A stretch of DNA of 64,000 nucleotides from Ruminococcus sp. Marseille-P6503 (GTDB taxonomy: Bacteria; Bacillota; Clostridia; Oscillospirales; Ruminococcaceae). This document shows, piece by piece, positions 52,288-61,115 of this stretch; the stretch's first letter is position 1, and each line of letters starts with the position of its first letter. The DNA is taken from contig NZ_UWPB01000002.1 in the NCBI RefSeq assembly GCF_900604945.1, positions 1,054,001 to 1,118,000 on the forward strand. Reading direction: 5' to 3'. The notes beneath the pieces are model-generated. The model saw only the letters and a list, made by a program, of their open reading frames with translations, was not told the origin of the DNA and ran no database searches. The position numbers were made by a program, and so were the translations under genes.

Positions 52288-53457
52288 ATGCTGACGGCGG
52301 GGATAATTGCGGAATTCAATCCTTTTCACAACGGTCATAAATATCTTGCAGACCAAACAAGGAAAAACGGAGCGACCCATGTCGTCGCTGTTATGAGCGG
52401 AGCGGCGGTGCAGCGCGGGGAATGCGCGGCAGCGGACAAATATTTCAGGGCGCGTGCCGCGGTAAAAAACGGGGTCGATCTGGTCATAGAGCTGCCTTGT
52501 CCCTTTTCATGCTCAAGCGGTGAGCTTTTTGCGTTGTCTGCGGTAAGAATTCTCGCTTCCCTTGGCAGCGGCGTTGTAAACAGGCTTTCCTTCGGAAGCG
52601 AGGTTCAGGAGGCGGAGCTGCTGAAAAGAGCGGCGGACGCGTCGGAGGAGTTGAAGGATTCCGGAGAGGTCAGAAAAAAACTGTCGGAGGGAAAAAGCTA
52701 TCCGCTGGCAGTTTACGAGGCGGCGCTTGAAAAATACGGAACGGATGTTGGCGAGGCTTTGGCAAAACCTAACAGTATTCTTGCCGTGGAATATATAAAA
52801 GCTCTGAGAAAGCTTGCGCCGGATATCGAGCCGTCGCCTGTGCAGAGAAAGGCTGTCGGACACGATGACGGAGGTACGGTCGGGGATTTTGCTTCGGCAT
52901 CAGCGGTAAGGAATATGCTGAGAAACGGCGAAAACGCCTGCCGCTTTATTCCGGACGGCTGCGTTCCGAAAAACACCTGTTTCATGGAGAATATGCAGAG
53001 CGAGCTGCTGTTCAGGCTTTCCTGCGCCGATAAGGAAAGTCTGCTTGAGCTGCCGGACGTAAGCGGAGAAATTGCAGACAGAATCATAACCGTAATGAAG
53101 CAAATGCCGCTTTCCTCCGATGAATTTTTCAGCGCCTGCAAGAGCAGGAATATAACCATGGCAAGATTAAGGCGTATTGCTTTGTACCTTGTTCTGGGCG
53201 TCAAAAGCTCAGATTTGATTGATGTGCCGTATATAAGGATACTTGCGTTCAACGGCAGAGGTAAAGAGATACTCGCCCGCTGCAAGTCCGCGCTGCTTCC
53301 TGTGGATACGTCCTTAAAACGCCTTGAGCAGACCTCCGTTTATGCGGCAAGGGTATCTCAGCTTGAACAGAACGCAGTCAGGCTCCAGTATTTCTGCTCA
53401 AACCGCAAGGAGCCTTATATAAGCGATTATCAGAGAAAAATCTCGCTATCGGAATGA
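52288..53457 (+). CDS. tmcAL: tRNA(Met) cytidine acetate ligase
   Basis: Uses acetate and ATP to make N4-acetylcytidine at the wobble position of elongator tRNA-Met in Firmicutes. The 389-residue protein has the nucleotidyl-transferase-like N-terminus AGIIAEFNPFHNGHKYLADQ with the HxGH motif, VVAVMSGAAVQRGECAA, LVIELPCPFSCSSGELFA, and a helical C-terminal domain with NMLRNGENACRFIPDG. AAAGGA precedes the ATG by a good distance. It is divergent from ackA, so an acetate-using tRNA enzyme sits beside the acetate-producing kinase. Confidence 0.93.
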   Translation: MLTAGIIAEFNPFHNGHKYLADQTRKNGATHVVAVMSGAAVQRGECAAADKYFRARAAVKNGVDLVIELPCPFSCSSGELFALSAVRILASLGSGVVNRLSFGSEVQEAELLKRAADASEELKDSGEVRKKLSEGKSYPLAVYEAALEKYGTDVGEALAKPNSILAVEYIKALRKLAPDIEPSPVQRKAVGHDDGGTVGDFASASAVRNMLRNGENACRFIPDGCVPKNTCFMENMQSELLFRLSCADKESLLELPDVSGEIADRIITVMKQMPLSSDEFFSACKSRNITMARLRRIALYLVLGVKSSDLIDVPYIRILAFNGRGKEILARCKSALLPVDTSLKRLEQTSVYAARVSQLEQNAVRLQYFCSNRKEPYISDYQRKISLSE

Positions 53458-53529
53458 TCCGCGGATAAATGAAAGCTCCGAGTAGGTATGTTTGCGGTAT
53501 AGCGGTCAGAACGGGATATATATAAATTA

Positions 53530-53573
53530 AAGCTTATGCCTGTGAAATTTATCGGAGCATAAGCTTGTTTTTT
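53530..53573 (+). terminator. Terminator of tmcAL
   Basis: AAGCTTATGC (53530-53539) pairs with GCATAAGCTT (53557-53566), then GTTTTTT. Confidence 0.85.
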
Positions 53574-53627
53574 ATCCTGAAGCCGGAAGTTTATTTTGTT
53601 AAGATTGCACAAAAAGGATAAATTTCA

Positions 53628-53656
53628 TTTACAAATATCAGATTTTATGGTATTAT
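53628..53656 (+). promoter_or_regulatory. Promoter of the secreted papain-like protein gene
   Basis: TTTACA (53628-53633), a 17-base spacer and TATTAT (53651-53656), about 65 bases before the start. Confidence 0.6.
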
Positions 53657-53721
53657 AAAATCAAAATAAGTATTGAGATCCCTTTGCAGATTTTTTAATA
53701 TGCTTTATGAAAGGAGTTTTT

Positions 53722-56700
53722 ATGAAAATTTATTTCAGAAGAACGGCTTCGGCTTTGATTTCTGCGGTTGTTTTGGCTTCTTCGGTGTCGCTTTCCGCTT
53801 TCGCGCAGGAAAACGATCGGCAGGATCTATTCGCAATAACGGACGTTGTTTACGGCAGCTCGTCGGAATACGGATATAAGCCTGTATACATCGGCGAGGC
53901 TGACGGAAACGCGGCTGACAATGAGGAATACGGGGTCAACGCGGTAAAGCTTCCTTCGCTCAAAGCCGATATGTCCTCGCTGCCGGAAAGCTACGACATA
54001 AGAGAAAACGGCTTTGATACATACACCAGAAATCAGGGAGACGACGGAGCCTGCTGGGCTTTTTCCACAATTGCCGCAGCTGAAAGCTGGGCGGTAATGA
54101 ACGGATATGAAAACGGCGACGTTGATTTTTCTGAGGCTCATCTTGCTTGGTTCGCTCTTAATCCCAATAGCGGAGAGGGAACCGACGGGACTAATATAAG
54201 CGATCCCTTCGATTCGGGTGGAAACTGGCTTATAAGCTCGGCGGCGCTTTCCTGCTGGAGCGGTGTAGAATATGAGGATTACGCTCCGTTTCCGGTATAC
54301 AGCACGTCGGAATACCAGCTGCCGGAGGAGCTGCGCTATGCTTCGCGGTATAAGCTGAAAAATATCAATTTATATCAGCCTGACGATACGGAGGCTATAA
54401 AAAATGCTGTTATGAATTACGGCGGAGTTCAGGTCGCGTACTATTCAAACAGCGATTATTATTCAAGCGACGGTATATCGTACTATTACAACGGAAGCAA
54501 TACCACAAACCATTCGGTGTTCATTGCCGGCTGGGACGATAATTACAGCAGGGAGAATTTCGGTTCCGTCAAGCCGTCTTCAGACGGAGCATGGCTGATA
54601 AGAGGAAGCTGGGGCGATTACGGGGACAACGGATATTACTGGATTTCCTATGAGGATACGTCGCTTGACAGCTTTGCTTCATATGAATTTTATCCCGCCG
54701 AAGAAACTGACAATAACTACACCTATTCCACAAGCGGAATGGAGAGCTATCTCAATTCATCTGAGGAAATATATCAGGCGAACGTTTTTACCGCCGAAGG
54801 CAGCGAGCTTCTGAAGGCAGTGTCTTTTTATACATATCAGACCAACGGAAATGAAAGCGTGGAGTATCGTGTCGATATTTACAAGGGCGCTGAATTCGGA
54901 GCAGATTCACCGATTAGCGGCAGTCCGCAGGCCAGTGTTTCCGGCAGCGTAGATTTTAACGGCTACCATACGGTTGAGCTTGACAGTGAAGTGGAGCTTT
55001 CGGCAGGCGATACTTTTTCGGTCGTGCTCAGGCTTTATCAGCAGGGCGGGTCTGCCAACGCTGCCTGTGAGGGAAGAGCGTCTTATATGACCAGCAAAAG
55101 CGGCGAAAGCTACTTTTCCACAAATGGAGTCAGCTGGTATAAAAATCAGGAGATACCTTCGTCGAGCGGCACATCAAATGTGAATAATAACTGTATAAAC
55201 GCCTATACCGTTGACATGGATCAGCCGGATAAGACGGCGCTCCGAGCTCTTGCCGATGAATACTCAGGCGACCCATCGCTTTCGTTCGAGGTCAGAGAGG
55301 TAATGGCGGCGCTGGCTGACGCAGGGGCTTCAAAGTCAGATGTGCTTAACGCCTCCGCGCATATGCTTGCCGCTGTAAACACAGGCGATTCGGTTTTGCA
55401 TATATCGTCGGCGGAGCAATGGAATACCTTTGCAGACAGTGTAAATTCGGGAAACGGCTATGAGGGAAAAATAGTTAAGCTGTCTGCGGATATTGATTTC
55501 AGCGGTTGTGAATTTGTTCCCGCGGGAACGCAGAGCTGTCCGTTTGACGGTATTTTTGACGGACAGGGATATATTATGAGCGGTATATCCTGCAATGCCG
55601 ACTACAGCGGAGTATTCGGACGTATAAGCAAAAAGTCAGCTGTAAAAAATCTTGTGGTTACGGATTCTGAATTTTCAGGAAAGTATGCAGCGGGAATATG
55701 CGCAATGCTCGACTACGGTACGATCAAGAACTGCGGCTTCAACGGAACGGTAAGCGCGGATCAGTACGGAGGCGGAGTCGCCGCATACATGAACGGGGGA
55801 AATATCATAAGCAGCTACGGCTGTACAGACAGCAATACGCCGTCGGCGGTTTCGGGCATTGTAAAATATGTGCGGTCGGAAAGCGCAGCCGAGAGGATCT
55901 ATAACTGCGTTTACAGCGGAAACACCGCGGACAGCTTAGGTACACAGTCCCAAAGCTTCTATGAAACGGCTGAAAAGCTCAACACCTTCAATAATACCCA
56001 GACGGACAGCGAAAGCTGGGGAGTCAGGGCTTCAGCGGCGGTAAGAAATACACCAGAGGGTATCAGCTATGCCGTGACCTTCAAGGCTCAGGTTTCAGGC
56101 AGTCCTTATGAAAATACCGTATATACCGATATTTACGGCAGCGCGGTATTTCCGTCAGTTGATCTGCCGAGCGGCTGCACGCTGAAATGGACGCTTGACG
56201 GACAGGAAATATCTCAGGATCAGCGGTTTTCCTCTGACTGCGAGGTAACGGGAATTATCGAAAGCACGTCCGGCGATCGGTATACGGTAAGCTATGTGCT
56301 TGACGGAGGAGCAAACAGCGCGGACAATCCGTCGGAAGTTAATGCCGGAGAAAGCTATGTGCTCTCTCCCGCGTCAAAGGCTCATGCCGAGTTCGGCGGC
56401 TGGTATCTTGACGCCGGTTTTACAAATAAGGTTACCGCTCTTGAATATGACAGCATGAGCGAGGACGTTATCTTGTATGCAAAATGGATTCCTGATACTT
56501 TTACGGTGCGGTTTGTTGATATAAACGGCGGAATTATCAGTTCTCAGACTGTCGAATACGGAAAACCGGCATTTGCTCCGGAGGCTCCCGACGTTGACGA
56601 TAAGCTGTTTACAGGCTGGTCGGCTGATTTTTCCAGCATTACTGCCGATCTTACCGTCAGGGCGCTGTATAAGAATTACATAAGCATAGCAAAAGCTTCT

Positions 56701-57702
56701 GTTTCAGGTATTTCCGGCAAAACATATACGGGCGGTTCTCTTACCCAGTCCTTGAGGGTAACCTGCAATTCTGCTGAGCTTATCCAGGGAAGGGACTATA
56801 CGGTATCGTATAAAAATAATATCAATGCCGGAACGGCTGAGCTTACCATAACCGGAACGGGAGATTATTACGCCTCAGTCACCAGAAGCTTTACGATTGC
56901 AAGGCTTTCCTCCTCTGCGCTTACAGTCAGCTTTTCCGACGCCGACAGAATTTATACAGGTAAGGATATAAACCCTGCCGTTACTGTAAAACACGGCTCA
57001 AAAACGCTGGTTAAGAACAGCGATTATACGGTAAGCTATCAGAACTGCACGGCAATAGGCAAAGCAACGGTAAAAATCATCTTTAAGGGCAACTATACGG
57101 GCGCTGTTACAAAAAGCTTTAATATCGTACCTAAGACTCCCGTTGTAAAGGCGTCTTATTCCGCAACGTCAGACGCGGTAAGAATAAACTGGAACAAGGT
57201 AGACAACTGCACAGGCTACAGAATATACAGATATAATTCCTCCACGAAAAAATGGGTGAACATAAAGACGATCGGAAACAGTTCAACCATTACATACAGG
57301 GATTCAGGACTTAAATCCGGCACTCAGTATAAGTATAAGGTAAAGGCCTACAAAAAAATAGACGGAGTTGTTTATTGGGGAAGCGCTTCCGCCGTTAAAA
57401 ATACCGCGACCAATCCTTCGGCGGTAAGCATAACCTCAAGCTCAAGAACCTCTTCCGCAATACGTATCAACTGGAATAAAACCGCCTGCGACGGTTATCA
57501 GGTATACAGGTACGATTCTTCGTCAAAAGCTTACGTCAGGATCGCAACCGTCAGCGGATCGTCGGTTCTGACCTATAAGCAGACCGGTCTGAAAAAGAAC
57601 ACGACGTATAAGTATAAGGTAAGAGCGTTTAAAAAAGACGCTTCCGGGGGATATCGATATAGCTCGTTCAGCAGCGTAAAGTCGGTTACCACAAAAAAAT
57701 AG
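53722..57702 (+). CDS. Multidomain secreted papain-like (C1A) protein, 1326 aa
   Basis: Exported surface protein. The ATG at 53722 follows AAAGGAG; a signal peptide covers residues 1-30. A papain-like domain has Cys111 (GACWAFSTI) and His264 (TNHSVFIAGW), but Gly295 (IRGSWGDYGDNGYYWISY) where the third catalytic Asn is expected. Next come a lectin-like domain (about 320-500), a GLUG-type region (SADIDFSGCEF, GIFDGQGYIMSGI), and InlB-type repeats (ending in AEFGGWYLD and LYAKW). An MBG-like beta region (KTYTGGSLTQSL, YTGKDINPAVTV) and two fibronectin type III domains with GYxxYRYxSSxK patterns complete it. There is no LPXTG or TM anchor. Adhesion or host/fibre-protein degradation is inferred; activity is uncertain. 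Confidence 0.85.
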   Translation: MKIYFRRTASALISAVVLASSVSLSAFAQENDRQDLFAITDVVYGSSSEYGYKPVYIGEADGNAADNEEYGVNAVKLPSLKADMSSLPESYDIRENGFDTYTRNQGDDGACWAFSTIAAAESWAVMNGYENGDVDFSEAHLAWFALNPNSGEGTDGTNISDPFDSGGNWLISSAALSCWSGVEYEDYAPFPVYSTSEYQLPEELRYASRYKLKNINLYQPDDTEAIKNAVMNYGGVQVAYYSNSDYYSSDGISYYYNGSNTTNHSVFIAGWDDNYSRENFGSVKPSSDGAWLIRGSWGDYGDNGYYWISYEDTSLDSFASYEFYPAEETDNNYTYSTSGMESYLNSSEEIYQANVFTAEGSELLKAVSFYTYQTNGNESVEYRVDIYKGAEFGADSPISGSPQASVSGSVDFNGYHTVELDSEVELSAGDTFSVVLRLYQQGGSANAACEGRASYMTSKSGESYFSTNGVSWYKNQEIPSSSGTSNVNNNCINAYTVDMDQPDKTALRALADEYSGDPSLSFEVREVMAALADAGASKSDVLNASAHMLAAVNTGDSVLHISSAEQWNTFADSVNSGNGYEGKIVKLSADIDFSGCEFVPAGTQSCPFDGIFDGQGYIMSGISCNADYSGVFGRISKKSAVKNLVVTDSEFSGKYAAGICAMLDYGTIKNCGFNGTVSADQYGGGVAAYMNGGNIISSYGCTDSNTPSAVSGIVKYVRSESAAERIYNCVYSGNTADSLGTQSQSFYETAEKLNTFNNTQTDSESWGVRASAAVRNTPEGISYAVTFKAQVSGSPYENTVYTDIYGSAVFPSVDLPSGCTLKWTLDGQEISQDQRFSSDCEVTGIIESTSGDRYTVSYVLDGGANSADNPSEVNAGESYVLSPASKAHAEFGGWYLDAGFTNKVTALEYDSMSEDVILYAKWIPDTFTVRFVDINGGIISSQTVEYGKPAFAPEAPDVDDKLFTGWSADFSSITADLTVRALYKNYISIAKASVSGISGKTYTGGSLTQSLRVTCNSAELIQGRDYTVSYKNNINAGTAELTITGTGDYYASVTRSFTIARLSSSALTVSFSDADRIYTGKDINPAVTVKHGSKTLVKNSDYTVSYQNCTAIGKATVKIIFKGNYTGAVTKSFNIVPKTPVVKASYSATSDAVRINWNKVDNCTGYRIYRYNSSTKKWVNIKTIGNSSTITYRDSGLKSGTQYKYKVKAYKKIDGVVYWGSASAVKNTATNPSAVSITSSSRTSSAIRINWNKTACDGYQVYRYDSSSKAYVRIATVSGSSVLTYKQTGLKKNTTYKYKVRAFKKDASGGYRYSSFSSVKSVTTKK

Positions 57703-57751
57703 CATAACCCTCTCTCAGCGTTCAGACTCACAATAACCGGCATAAATATAT

Positions 57752-57830
57752 CGGGCAGACTTAAGCGCCCCTGAAGCTTGCGCGTAAAATAAACGCATGA
57801 CAGGGGCAGGATGAGTCTGCCCGTTTCGCT
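57752..57830. terminator. Compound hairpin between two convergent genes
   Basis: CGGGCAGACT (57752-57761) pairs with AGTCTGCCCG (57814-57823). Inside, GCCCCTG (57767-57773) pairs with CAGGGGC (57801-57807) and GCGT with ACGC. A short TTT follows. It probably ends both flanking transcripts. Confidence 0.6.
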
Positions 57831-57852
57831 TATTAAGTTAAATAGCCTATCG

Positions 57853-58530
57853 CTAAGCCTGCGTTATGACCGGAACCGGTTTTGGCATAAGCTTTCTGTA
57901 GTCGCTGAAATAAAAATCCGCCTCCCGCTTCATATCCTCCCAGTCGGCGGCATAATGCCTGTCAAGGCAGGCTACGGCAGTAAAGCTTCCGGCTTTGGCG
58001 CCATGTATTCCCTCGATTATATCCTCAAATACGGCGCAGTCCTCAGGCTTCAGGGATATTCCGCCGCAGGCAAGCTCGTAAACATCAGGAAATCCTTTTC
58101 CGCGCTTCACCTGATCTGTCGAGGCGAAGCAGTCAAACAGGTCGTATATACCGTTGTTTTTCAGCGCCGAAGAGTAAAGCGGCTCCGACGAGGCGGTCGC
58201 AAGGGCGATCTTTATTCCTTTTGATTTTATGTAGCGCAGAAAAGCGTCTGCTCCCGGCTTTACAAACACATTGTGAGCATATTCGTTCTCTGCCATCGTA
58301 TACCATTCCCGGGTTACGCTTTCGATCGTTTCGTTAAGTCCGAAGCGTTTGATAGTGTATTGAGCGGCCTGATTAAAATTCATGGAGGAGACCTTTTTAA
58401 AATAGTCGGCGGGAATATCTATGCCGCGCTTCGCCATGAATTTCTCGTCGATATCGCTCCAGACATGAGAGGAATCCACAAGAGTTCCGTCAAGATCAAA
58501 TATTATGCCTTTAAACTGTGTAAAATCCAT
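57853..58530 (-). CDS. HAD-family phosphatase / beta-phosphoglucomutase-like hydrolase
   Basis: The 225-residue cytoplasmic protein has all four HAD motifs: GIIFDLDGTLVDSS with the nucleophile Asp and acid Asp, ALATASSEP, the Lys in QVKRGKGFPDVY, and CAVFEDIIEGIHGAKAGS. The helical cap at residues 20-85 places it with the phosphoglycolate phosphatase / beta-phosphoglucomutase group. Substrate is unknown. AAAGGA precedes the ATG. It lies 21 bases downstream of the yitT-like gene and is probably co-transcribed with it. Confidence 0.85.
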   Translation of the reverse strand: MDFTQFKGIIFDLDGTLVDSSHVWSDIDEKFMAKRGIDIPADYFKKVSSMNFNQAAQYTIKRFGLNETIESVTREWYTMAENEYAHNVFVKPGADAFLRYIKSKGIKIALATASSEPLYSSALKNNGIYDLFDCFASTDQVKRGKGFPDVYELACGGISLKPEDCAVFEDIIEGIHGAKAGSFTAVACLDRHYAADWEDMKREADFYFSDYRKLMPKPVPVITQA

Positions 58531-58551
58531 AGCTTTATTTCCTTTCAGATT

Positions 58552-59412
58552 TTATTTGCCGGTCTTGAAGCCCTGACCGTATATTTCGTTTGTGCTGGTT
58601 ATGAGCATAAACGCGCGGCTGTCGGTTTTCAGAACATACTTCTGCGCCGCCGGAACGGTTTGTCTTTTCATTGCGCACAAAATTATTTTTCTGTCCTCCT
58701 GTCTGTAGCCGGATACACCGTTCAGAATGGTGCAGCCCACATCTACCTGATGAAGCAGGCCGTCGGCTATCTCGCTGCCTTTTTCGCTTATTACTATAAG
58801 CAGTCTTGCGGAATCGGTTCCGTACAGAATAAAATCAATGACCTTTGAGCAGACGGCAAGCGCCGCCAGCGAGTAAAGAGCGTTTTCTGCGTTTTTGAAT
58901 ACTATTCCCGCGAGTATGGAAATAAAGCCGTCGATGACCAGAATTATGGTTCCGATCCTTAAATGAGGACGTTTCGCGGTTATAAGCATCGTTACGATAT
59001 CGGTTCCACCGGTAGTCGAGCCGCAGCGAAATACTACAGCGCAGCCCGCTCCCAATAGAGCTCCGCCGAAAATTGCGGCAAGTACGGGGTCGGCTGTGAC
59101 CGGCTCCAGAAAGGCTGAGGCGTCGGCGGTAATTCCGGCGATTATGATAGCCAGAACCGTCCTGAAAATAAATTTCCAGCCCCATTTGAGAATGGCTATT
59201 ACCAGAAGGGGAAGATTAAGCAGCATAGTATAGCTTCCGACACCGATAGGAAAGGCGCTGTTCAGCATGATTGAAATTCCGCCTACTCCTCCCGGGGCAA
59301 TATTATTGGGCGCAAGAAAAAGCCCCAGCGCAACGCCGTAAAGAACCGCTCCGAAGCATATTATCAAAAAACGCCGTACGGCGGAACCGTTGAAAAAAGC
59401 GTCAAAGGTCAT
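58552..59412 (-). CDS. YitT-family membrane protein (DUF161 + DUF2179)
   Basis: The 286-residue protein has about five membrane segments (ICFGAVLYGVALGLFLA, GSYTMLLNLPLLVIAILK, IFGGALLGAGCAVVFRCGST, and others). It carries the family motif GSTTGGTDIVTMLI, followed by a C-terminal cytoplasmic DUF2179 domain (GVSGYRQEDRKIILCAM, AFMLITSTNEIYGQGF). Members are widespread in Firmicutes; function is not established, though ion or small-molecule transport is suspected. The ATG at 59412 is chosen because AAAGGA is 11 bases upstream; an earlier in-frame start lacks a site. The 59413-59655 gap upstream shows nothing I can assign. Confidence 0.85.
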   Translation of the reverse strand: MTFDAFFNGSAVRRFLIICFGAVLYGVALGLFLAPNNIAPGGVGGISIMLNSAFPIGVGSYTMLLNLPLLVIAILKWGWKFIFRTVLAIIIAGITADASAFLEPVTADPVLAAIFGGALLGAGCAVVFRCGSTTGGTDIVTMLITAKRPHLRIGTIILVIDGFISILAGIVFKNAENALYSLAALAVCSKVIDFILYGTDSARLLIVISEKGSEIADGLLHQVDVGCTILNGVSGYRQEDRKIILCAMKRQTVPAAQKYVLKTDSRAFMLITSTNEIYGQGFKTGK

Positions 59413-59655
59413 AATAAATTCATTCCTTTCAGCAATCAGAAGCATACCGTTAATAAATATGAGTATGTTCCGAAAAGCGCTGAGTCAATACCGATATTTC
59501 ACCGCGCGTCGGTTTTGATTTCGGTACTGCTCTGAAAATATTATGTCCTGCATAATTGCTTTTATAAGAGATGTTTTCACCCAAAAGACTGACAAAACCG
59601 CCGAATGACCTGCCGGAGGTTCTGGATTAAGGCCGTTTACGGTATTGCTTGTGCT

Positions 59656-60132
59656 TTAAGACTGTGATTTCTGAATGAACTCGTTAAGAAGATGGGAGGA
59701 CAGCCCTATAAGCTCAGGGCAAGGACGTTTTTTGTAATAGCTTTCCGTCCGTTTTGAAGGCGCCGGACTGCTTGCTCCGGCGGCCAGCCCAAGAAGCTCG
59801 CGGCATACGATCGAATCAAATCCGTTTTCTTCCTTGAATCTGGCTGCAAATTTCTGAATCAGCTCGTAAAGCATTTTCTTGTCCTGGTAATTTTTAGGGT
59901 CGGTATAGCCGTATTTCATGCTGAGCACCATAAATGCTCCCGAGCAGCTTCCGCACACCTCCCTGAGCCTTCCCATGCCGCCGCCGAAGCCGGAAGCGAT
60001 ATGCACCGCGGTGCCGAAGTCCAGTCCCATTTCTTCGTGCCATGCTCCTACCACCGCCTGCGCGCAGTTGTAGCCGCTTTTGAAAAGTTCCATAGCTTTT
60101 AAAGCTTTCGGGGATTTATTCAGATTGATCAT
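59656..60132 (-). CDS. C_GCAxxG_C_C family redox-type protein
   Basis: The 158-residue cytoplasmic protein carries the cysteine pattern of this family: SGYNCAQAVVGAW, ASGFGGGMGRLREVCGSCSGA and DSIVCRELLG. The family is common in anaerobes, often near redox or selenium-related genes, and probably binds a metal cluster or acts in electron transfer. It has a weak ribosome site (GGAAATGAT). It is divergent from the reverse rubrerythrin gene across a 380-base gap, and a joint role in oxygen or redox stress is possible but not shown. Confidence 0.82.
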   Translation of the reverse strand: MINLNKSPKALKAMELFKSGYNCAQAVVGAWHEEMGLDFGTAVHIASGFGGGMGRLREVCGSCSGAFMVLSMKYGYTDPKNYQDKKMLYELIQKFAARFKEENGFDSIVCRELLGLAAGASSPAPSKRTESYYKKRPCPELIGLSSHLLNEFIQKSQS

Positions 60133-60394
60133 ATCATTTCCGCGCCGCAGTAAGCGCGGAATTTTTCACCTGCTTTTCAGATTGAATTTTATTTTTGCAC
60201 TATTACATTTTATCATAAAAATCAGAAATTGTCTATACCCGCTGCGCAGGCTTTTGATTCTGCATCGGACAGAGGACTTTTAAAAGTGATAATATGTAAA
60301 TTATATTTCTATACATATGGCATAATATATATTATTGTGCAAAACTAACAAAAATATTGAGCTTGCTTCGTTAAAAAATGTTTGTAAAAAACTG
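60133..60394. other. AT-rich gap before the rubrerythrin promoter
   Basis: No gene is supported here. There is an AT-rich segment with ATACATATGG and ATAATATATATTATTGTG near 60312-60345, which may hold the promoter of the divergent C_GCAxxG_C_C gene. I found no RNA gene. Confidence 0.5.
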
Positions 60395-60423
60395 TTGACA
60401 AAAGTGCACTTGTGTGGTATACT
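60395..60423 (+). promoter_or_regulatory. Promoter of the reverse rubrerythrin gene
   Basis: A perfect TTGACA (60395-60400), a 17-base spacer and TATACT (60418-60423), with an operator-like palindrome in the spacer. Confidence 0.88.
60398..60415. promoter_or_regulatory. Operator-like palindrome inside the rubrerythrin promoter
   Basis: ACAAAAGTG and CACTTGTGT (60398-60406 with 60407-60415) form an inverted repeat with one mismatch, centred on AAGTGCACTT. It does not match the PerR or Rex consensus sequences. Confidence 0.5.
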
Positions 60424-60514
60424 TTAAACACAGCAATAAAGCTGAAGCAGTATACCGGTAAAGTCAGCCGGTTAAAATAAGCAAGAAATAAATTTAATTG
60501 AGGAGGATAAAATT

Positions 60515-61060
60515 ATGTCAAAGTTTGTATGTTCAGTATGCGGTTATATTTATGAAGGAGAGCAGCCGCCTGAGAAGTGCCCTCAGTGCGGAGTTCCGGG
60601 TTCAAAGTTCAATAAAATGGCAGACGAAGAGCTTGTATGGGCTGACGAGCATAAGGTAGGCGTTGCTCAGGGTCTTGACGAAGAGGTTGTTCAGGGACTG
60701 AGAGATAACTTCAACGGCGAATGCTCGGAGGTTGGAATGTATCTTGCTATGGCGAGAGTTGCATACCGCGAGGGCTATCCTGAGGTTGGTCTTTTCTATG
60801 AGAAGGCGGCTTATGAGGAGGCTGAGCACGCAGCTAAGTTTGCTGAGCTGCTCGGAGAGGTCGTAACTCCTTCCACAAAGAAGAACCTTGAGCTGAGATA
60901 TATGGCTGAAAACGGCGCTGTAGTAGGAAAGCTTGAGATAGCCAAGAGAGCTAAAGAGCTGGGCTATGACGCTATTCACGATACGGTTCACGAAATGGCT
61001 AAGGACGAGGCCCGTCACGGCTGCGGCTTCAAGGGTCTTTACGACAGATATTTTAAGTAA
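60515..61060 (+). CDS. Reverse rubrerythrin (N-terminal rubredoxin, C-terminal diiron)
   Basis: Peroxide and oxygen-reducing enzyme of strict anaerobes. The 181-residue protein has an N-terminal rubredoxin ([20 protein letters not shown] with CPQCGVP) followed by a four-helix ferritin-like domain. Diiron ligands lie in [30 protein letters not shown] and [11 protein letters not shown]. The reversed domain order matches clostridial reverse rubrerythrins, which reduce hydrogen peroxide with NADH through a flavin reductase partner. It has a strong ribosome site, a near-consensus promoter and a strong terminator, so it is a highly expressed single gene. Confidence 0.95.
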   Translation: MSKFVCSVCGYIYEGEQPPEKCPQCGVPGSKFNKMADEELVWADEHKVGVAQGLDEEVVQGLRDNFNGECSEVGMYLAMARVAYREGYPEVGLFYEKAAYEEAEHAAKFAELLGEVVTPSTKKNLELRYMAENGAVVGKLEIAKRAKELGYDAIHDTVHEMAKDEARHGCGFKGLYDRYFK

Positions 61061-61079
61061 TATAAAAGGTAAAACATTT

Positions 61080-61115
61080 GCCTGTACGGATAATATGATC
61101 CGTACAGGCTTTTTT
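61080..61115. terminator. Terminator of the rubrerythrin gene
   Basis: GCCTGTACGGAT (61080-61091) pairs perfectly with ATCCGTACAGGC (61098-61109), then TTTTTT. It also ends just 3' of the araC-type gene. Confidence 0.92.

Noticed and set aside
53722-57702. Sortase anchor in the papain-like protein
   Set aside because: The C-terminus ends in a fibronectin type III domain with no LPXTG motif, hydrophobic helix or basic tail.
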